From Parietaria judaica (Eukaryota > Streptophyta > Magnoliopsida > Rosales > Urticaceae), in contig OX940861.1 in NCBI GenBank assembly GCA_954871525.1, positions 12,074,842 through 12,138,841 of the forward strand: a DNA stretch of 64,000 nucleotides, given 5' to 3'. Shown here one piece after another: positions 58,736-64,000 of the stretch. The notes below the pieces were generated by a model. The model was given only the letters and a program-made list of their open reading frames with translations. It ran no database searches and had not been told where the DNA came from. A program made the position numbers and the translations under genes. The first letter of the stretch is position 1. Each line of letters begins with the position of its first letter.

Positions 58736-60042
58736 ATGGAAAGCACACGTGCGAAGATGGTGTCCCTCGTGCTAGCAGCAATGTGCATAGCGATGCCTGT
58801 TGTATCGGCCACGGTGTACACGGTGGGAGACTCGGGAGGGTGGGGCTTGGGCGCAGATTACACCACTTGGGCCAGCGACAAGACTTTTGTCGTTGGAGAT
58901 AGCCTTGGTTCGTGCCTTTTTTTAATATATATTTATTAATTGTTACCCTTTTGTATCATTAACTTGGGATTAATTAGTGAATATTAGGGTTAAAATATGC
59001 ATGGCAAGAAGAAAAAACTCGGCTATGCATCGGAAAATAAATCACAAGACGAAGAAAACTCGCACTATACATGGATTTATAGTCGACTTTTTTGAAGAAA
59101 AAAAATTATCGTCTAGTTGATTTTTATCCGACACCGATTTTTTAATACAAATTTCATACTGGTGTCCAGTGGACCGATGATAGTGTTATTATGTAGTTTA
59201 TTACTTATTACAATCTCATAATTCTAGTATAAGATTTTTGTTTTTAGTATGAAAAAAAAATTGATTTTTTTTTTCTTCCATTAAACTTGATTTTTTGGAC
59301 AAGGGTTTTTTTTTTTTTTTTTTTCATAAAATTTTGTTTCCATCATTGTACAAAAAGTAAATTCTATTTTCTATTTAGCAAATATGAGACGTGTAATTCT
59401 TTCTTTATTTGTTGTCATATGAATGTCATCCTTTCGGAGAGGACCGATACATATTTGAAATCAGATTTGAAGTGTTCTTACAATTTGCTATCAAACTTAG
59501 GCTTATTTGATTCACTCGTATCGGACCAAATCGTATTACTAGTTAAATTGATAAATCTTGTTAAATTTGTTTTATTATCATTTCAAATTGTGATCGTCAA
59601 TCATGTGCATGCATGTAATGCAGTGTTCAACTACGACAGCAGCCACTCGGTGGCGGAAGTGCCGTCCGGCGACTACAGCGCGTGCAGCACCGCCAACGCC
59701 CTCACCAGCGAGAGCACCGGCGCCACCACCATCCCCCTCAAGACCACCGGAACCCACTACTTCGTCTGCGGTGTCAGCATGCACTGCGGTAACGGCATGA
59801 AGCTCGCCGTCACTGTCAAGCCCTCCGGGACCGCCACCGACACGCCCGCCTCCGGCACTGGCACCGGAACCGGGACGAGCACTGGAACCGGCACAGGCAC
59901 GAGCACTGGAACCGGAACCGGCGCATCGAACACGCCATCCTCCACCGTTAAGGAATCGTCCCCGGGAAACGCCCTGACAGTGACGGCGCTGTCGGGTTTC
60001 TTGACAGCGCTGGTCTGGTCCGGACTGGGCGTGGCGTTCTAG
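58736..60042 (+). CDS. phytocyanin (uclacyanin-like), GPI-anchored blue copper protein
   Basis: Two exons, 58736-58907 and 59624-60042, joined in phase 1 at the intron position usual for phytocyanins, giving 196 residues. Order: signal peptide (to about VVSA), plastocyanin-like domain ([11 protein letters not shown] to about MKLAVTV), a Gly/Thr/Ser low-complexity linker ([11 protein letters not shown]), and a hydrophobic C-terminal tail preceded by small residues, as in a GPI-anchor signal. Type I copper ligands are intact: His in SSHSV, and Cys, His and Met in [15 protein letters not shown], with the expected C-x4-H-C-x3-M spacing. Met rather than Gln at the axial position suggests uclacyanin rather than stellacyanin. 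It is expected at the plasma membrane or cell wall, where such proteins are thought to act in redox or cell-surface processes; its substrate is unknown. The 716-bp intron is AT-rich. Confidence 0.92.
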
Positions 60043-63000
60043 GGAGCCACGTGTCGTGTCGTGGCCAGGGTAGAGGCAGTGCTATGCGGTTGTGTCGTTT
60101 GTTCGTTTCATTATGATTCCTTGTCTTTGTTGATGAGTAGGGTTTGGTTTTTCGTTCACGCAATGGGTGTTTGTGTATGATTAATTAGGGTTTGTAATGG
60201 GGTTGTTAATGGCTACGTAATTATTACGACTAAATGATTTCAGGTCTATTTGTTTTGTTGCTATTTTAGGTGTCGTTTTCTTTCAAGGACCCATCTCACT
60301 CACCTAACCCACTCTACTCTACTCGGAAACAGGGGTATTATATACCAATTCTCGATACCGGGTTAAATTATGAGATAATAAATTTATCGGTGGATTTCGA
60401 AAACCGGGACCAGTTTAACAAATAGGGAATTTATAAACAGTGTCAATTTCATGACACAATTTTTTTATTTACTAGGTTAATTAGACCGGTATTTACTGGT
60501 TTGGTTTATATAAAAAGATTACAGGTTATGGGTTTCTAATTCAAAGATGACAAAATAAAATTTTAACCGGTCCTGGTACTTACAAAATCGGAAGCGGATT
60601 CAGGGGCAGACTCCGTAAGAGCCCAAAGGGAGCTGTAGTCTACCCAGCCCAAATGAAAATTACACTATGATTCTGGCTCATTTCAAGCTCAACCCCTACA
60701 AGCAAAATTTGACTAGCCCCCTCAGCCTTAAGCCCAGCCCAATTTCTCTGACTCTCTTCGCACAACCATTTTTCTCTCTCTCTCTGCACGATACAAGGCC
60801 CCACTCGATTTTCTATTCTTCAAAAGTTAATGTCCAAAGAGAGCTTCGTCCTACAGCCTCCGATACATTGTCGGAGAAGGCGACTCACTTCTGCAACCCA
60901 GTTCCTGTGTCTCACCACCGCCGACGCAGTTTCGAGCCTCGACGCCTCCAATCGCAGCACCCTCGTTTGCTCTCTTAATCACATTTCGAGATCCAACTCC
61001 AAGTCACTGAGTTGATTTTTTTCTTTCCTTCTCTGGATTTTTTTTCCTAAAAAATGGTTATAGTCTGTTTAGTTCTTTGCTTTATGCATTTTTTTCTTAG
61101 TCCATTTGGTTTGTTTTAGTGTTTAGTTAGGGATTAGAAATTCTTATTCAGAGTCGTAAGACTTGAGGGCCTCTTGTCGTCGTGCTGCAAGAGAAAGACA
61201 TATGTATGTGACCTTAAACCTTAAGAATCTAGCAATCTTGGACGCTATTGATACAATGCCAAATGATAAAGGTGAATTCAATCTGTTTAGTTTTGTTTTG
61301 TTGAAATTAACTGGTAATTAGACAGTTTGAAGAGGTTTTGTTACAAATTATGTTCAATCAGTTTATTTAAGAAAGTGTCTGGACAAGTGGAAATTTAGGA
61401 AAAATAGTTAGGTGTATATTTTGTTTTGAGAAAAATTTAAGGGTGAAAATTTAGCTCCTACCGGTTTCCGACCGGTCTTGGCCCGAACTTTTTCTTGGAA
61501 TATTTTTAGCTCCTCCCACAATTATTTTCTGGATCCGCCGCTGAGTGGATTTGAAAGAAAGAAAAAAAAAACTTGGTCGAACATCAGTCTCACCCTATCC
61601 ACGAGAGCACAAAGGATCCATAACAAGAAGAGCAGTCCCGTGATGCCCTCATAAATCATAATCACATTATATATGTATGTCATACATACTAATGAGTACT
61701 GAAGACAAAAGATGTCTGTTTCTCTTCACAATTCACATCAACTGCGATGCTAAGTGGTCCTTCCATTTGATATTATGATGTACAAACTTTGACCACGAAC
61801 CCGCACGCAAAACACAAGACCACACATCACTTTCTAAATTTCTTCGGGACAGTAATTGGCAGTAATATCATCACTAGGTTTTCCAGAACTTCTCTACAGC
61901 CATATATAAGAAATTAGGAGAATATCATATCAATACGGTACTTAACATTATAATAATAAGGCTCACCACCAAAATTGATCAGTGTTAAGTAATTTTGACA
62001 TGTTTATAGATATTCAAATATGATTTCATATTGTTGAAGAAAAAAAAAATCCATCACTCAAGTTTTGACGCATAAACAACGCAAAATGAACATCATCCAT
62101 ATTTTCTTCCGTATATAAGTATATAATATAACAAATACGTTTTCTTACAGAAATTGCCAAATTGTCACAACACAACAACACACTGATTTATATTAGTTTT
62201 ATAACGATTCTTGACATGAAAAGATAGCATTATACGAGGGACGATAACAACACTTTGTTTGACACATTAACATGGCATTTATTCGGCCCATAAAATCGTT
62301 TTGAGTAGGAAAAATTAGCTAATTCATTGATTGCAATTGACGTTACTTTAATTTATTTTTTTTCTAGGGTAAAAAGAAGACCCTAATTACTTTTTCAACC
62401 ACATTACATAAAAAGCCCAAGAAGCATCATTTTAGTCAATGAACTAGCCAACTACTACTTTACCATCTCTCATTCCAAATCCGTGTCCACAATTAACTCG
62501 CAACACCGAAGAAAGAACAACACAATCCCAGAGAAACAGAATCCAAAGCCTATTGAAATCACCATATTAAATTGGTTGGTTCATCTCTCAAAACCTTTGA
62601 CCTTTACGAAAGAACTCAACGACTTTTTCCACGTCCTTGTCAACTTTTTCAAAAGAACCACCATCAAAGGAAACAACTTTCTTTCACCCCTAGACCTAGC
62701 TAGGCTCCTCCTATCCTTGGGGTTTGCGTGTGTTTAAGCTTTTACTATATAAATTAATAAACACGATTATATATTATTGTGTTAGTGTGTTTCTGAAGAA
62801 GAGCACATGGGCATAATAGTGATGCACAGCTGTGCCCACGTGACACCTGTCGCAAAAAGCTAGCCTTCCCCTCTTCCTTTGCCCAATGATAACCCAACAA
62901 CAACACGACCCAAAAACAAACCACCAAACCAATCTCACCAAAAGAGAAGCAATAAACTAAGCACACTGACACAGTCGCATGCGAACAAACCGGGCTTCAG

Positions 63001-63510
63001 TCCACATGTCCGGTACTTTTGCCGACCCCACTAACAGACAAATCCCACCACCGTTTACTCATCCCTTGTTAATTTTCATTAATCCAGTAATATCACTATC
63101 GAATAAGATTCTTAACTAGATTGCAGATTTATTGTATAATATCACAAAATTAATATATAGTACAGCAATAATAATAATAATAGAGTGATGAATAACAAAG
63201 AGAGATACATAATAAGAGAACAATGGTAATAACAAGAAAGAATCCATAATCAGACCTAAAATGAAGAACAATGGAAGACTGTGTACTGTAGAGAGAGAGA
63301 GAGAGAACAAATAACAAACAAAATAAGCCAAGCTCGGAAATCTATCGCCAATGGCCAAATCCTCCACCACCACCATCACAGCAAACCCTAGCAATCTACG
63401 CTAAAATATCGAACAAAATCAAATAAAATAAATAACGGCGCGAGTCCTACTAGCTGAAGAGGAGAAAACGGAACGGAAGAAGAACCTAGAATCTGCATCT
63501 CCCGCCGGAT
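60043..63510. other. intergenic region between phytocyanin and AGP genes
   Basis: No gene supported. 60596-61544 may be a decayed TIR element: AGCGGATTCAG near its left and CTGGATCCGCCGCT at its right are roughly inverted, with a coding-like but unrecognised GC-richer patch at about 60780-61000. The rest is AT-rich. The last few hundred bases (about 63120-63510, with a short GA run at 63291-63306) are probably 3' untranslated sequence of the minus-strand AGP gene. Confidence 0.45.
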
Positions 63511-63921
63511 CTACAGCAAGAGCGAGGACGCCAAGACGGCCACGGCCACGGATCCGGCGACGGCGATTCTGGACGCGCCTGCATGGTCCGTCGACGGAGC
63601 GACGGCCGGAACATCGGAGATCGGCACCGTCGGTGAATCGGCGGCGGTGGGACCGGAGGTAGGAGGTGCTGGGGGAGAGGTCGCGGGGGACACGGTCGGA
63701 GCCGCGGTCGGAGCCGAGGTCGGCGCCGTCGCCGGAGCGGGAGTAGCCGCGGGAGGAGTCGCCGCTGGAGTCGGTGCTGGCGCCGGGGTCTTCGCCGGAG
63801 GAGAAGCGGTCGGCGGAGATTTCGTCGGAGCTCCGGCGGGTGGAGACGACGGAGCCTGAGCCGAGGCCGAGGCGGCGACCAGAGCGAAGACCGCGAAGAG
63901 CACGAACGCCGAGCGAGCCAT
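63511..63921 (-). CDS. classical arabinogalactan protein
   Basis: 136 residues, intronless, starting MARSAFVLFAVFALVAASAS; the preceding codon is GTG, so the ATG at 63919-63921 is used. A signal peptide ends near ASA-QA. The mature part is almost entirely Pro, Ala, Ser and Thr, with AP, SP, TP and PPA motifs (PTPAATPPAATPAP) where prolines become hydroxylated and carry arabinogalactan chains. The C-terminus (GASRIAVAGSVAVAVLASSLLL region) is a small-residue cleavage site plus hydrophobic tail, a GPI-anchor signal. This is the complete plan of a classical AGP, acting at the plasma membrane and cell wall. GC content is far above the surroundings because of Ala/Pro codons. The promoter lies beyond the window edge. 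Confidence 0.93.
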   Translation of the reverse strand: MARSAFVLFAVFALVAASASAQAPSSPPAGAPTKSPPTASPPAKTPAPAPTPAATPPAATPAPATAPTSAPTAAPTVSPATSPPAPPTSGPTAADSPTVPISDVPAVAPSTDHAGASRIAVAGSVAVAVLASSLLL

Positions 63922-63942
63922 CACGGTGTCGATCGAGAGAGG

Positions 63943-63945
<3 letters not shown>

Positions 63946-63974
<29 letters not shown>
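63946..63974. repeat. (GA)n microsatellite in the AGP 5' leader
   Basis: About 14 GA units, reading CT on the coding strand about 25 bases upstream of the start codon. CT-rich leaders are common in highly expressed plant genes, and GA repeats are bound by BBR/BPC factors; any such role here is inferred. Confidence 0.85.
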
Positions 63975-63977
<3 letters not shown>

Positions 63978-64000
63978 GAGTGAGGTTTTGGATTCTGTTT

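Noticed and set aside
62483..62737. 84-codon plus-strand open frame
   Set aside because: It begins at a non-ATG codon, has no recognisable domain and lies in AT-rich DNA; treated as chance.
1..64000. CRISPR array, phage, toxin-antitoxin or other prokaryotic-type system
   Set aside because: No regularly spaced short repeats with unique spacers, no Shine-Dalgarno-led operons, and spliced plant genes throughout; the tandem arrays are head-to-tail without spacers.

Overview
This window looks like nuclear DNA from a flowering plant, probably a eudicot. It is AT-rich, its genes carry GT-AG introns, and five of them belong to plant families: an NHL-repeat membrane protein, a coiled-coil protein, a chloroplast-type RRM protein, a phytocyanin and an arabinogalactan protein. 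Most of the rest is transposon-derived. No bacterial-type operon, CRISPR array or rRNA was seen. All calls come from reading the sequence by eye; no database search was run. I could not name the species.

Layout. 0-7.7 kb is intergenic DNA packed with short non-autonomous DNA elements: hAT-type elements with 8-bp target duplications at 1954-2657, 3621-3894 and 5792-6707, a long-armed foldback element at 3963-4478, and a Mutator-like MITE at 6821-7289. It also holds a small two-exon SPKK-rich gene of unknown function (622-1358). 7.7-10.1 kb is a Ty3/gypsy element that kept both LTRs and a broken gag but lost nearly all of pol. 10.4-11.5 kb is a Mutator-type element with a perfect 9-bp target duplication. 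12.35-16.64 kb is a young minus-strand Ty1/copia element with an in-frame deletion of most of reverse transcriptase and RNase H. 16.6-25.6 kb holds older, nested retrotransposon debris: a large LTR-like sequence, an Angela/Tork-like gag-protease fragment with its LTR, a CACTA-like element and a rearranged second LTR. 26.98-29.47 kb is a satellite-like array of about 9.5 units of about 262 bp, built from 22-nt subrepeats and alternating as about 525-bp dimers.

29.9-45.0 kb is the genic part: the NHL gene (minus strand, five exons), a SINE, a 72-bp triplication, a Helitron 3' end, a six-exon coiled-coil gene and a four-exon RRM gene. 46-57 kb contains another hAT element and two decayed fragments of an RLK7/IKU2-like receptor kinase gene. 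These sit in duplicated flanking sequence that a second, nearly complete copia element of the same family has entered (49742-55169). A paralogous empty site is preserved at 55904-55908. 58.6-64 kb carries a two-exon phytocyanin gene and, at the right edge on the minus strand, a classical arabinogalactan protein gene with a GA/CT-repeat leader.

The host genes do not form a functional cluster. The main story is layered transposition: which element entered which, and how each was broken. I found no convincing new molecular system. The observations most worth a second look are the higher-order satellite array, the copia reading frame that runs through the polypurine tract into the LTR in both copies, and the dated order of duplication and insertion around the receptor kinase fragments.
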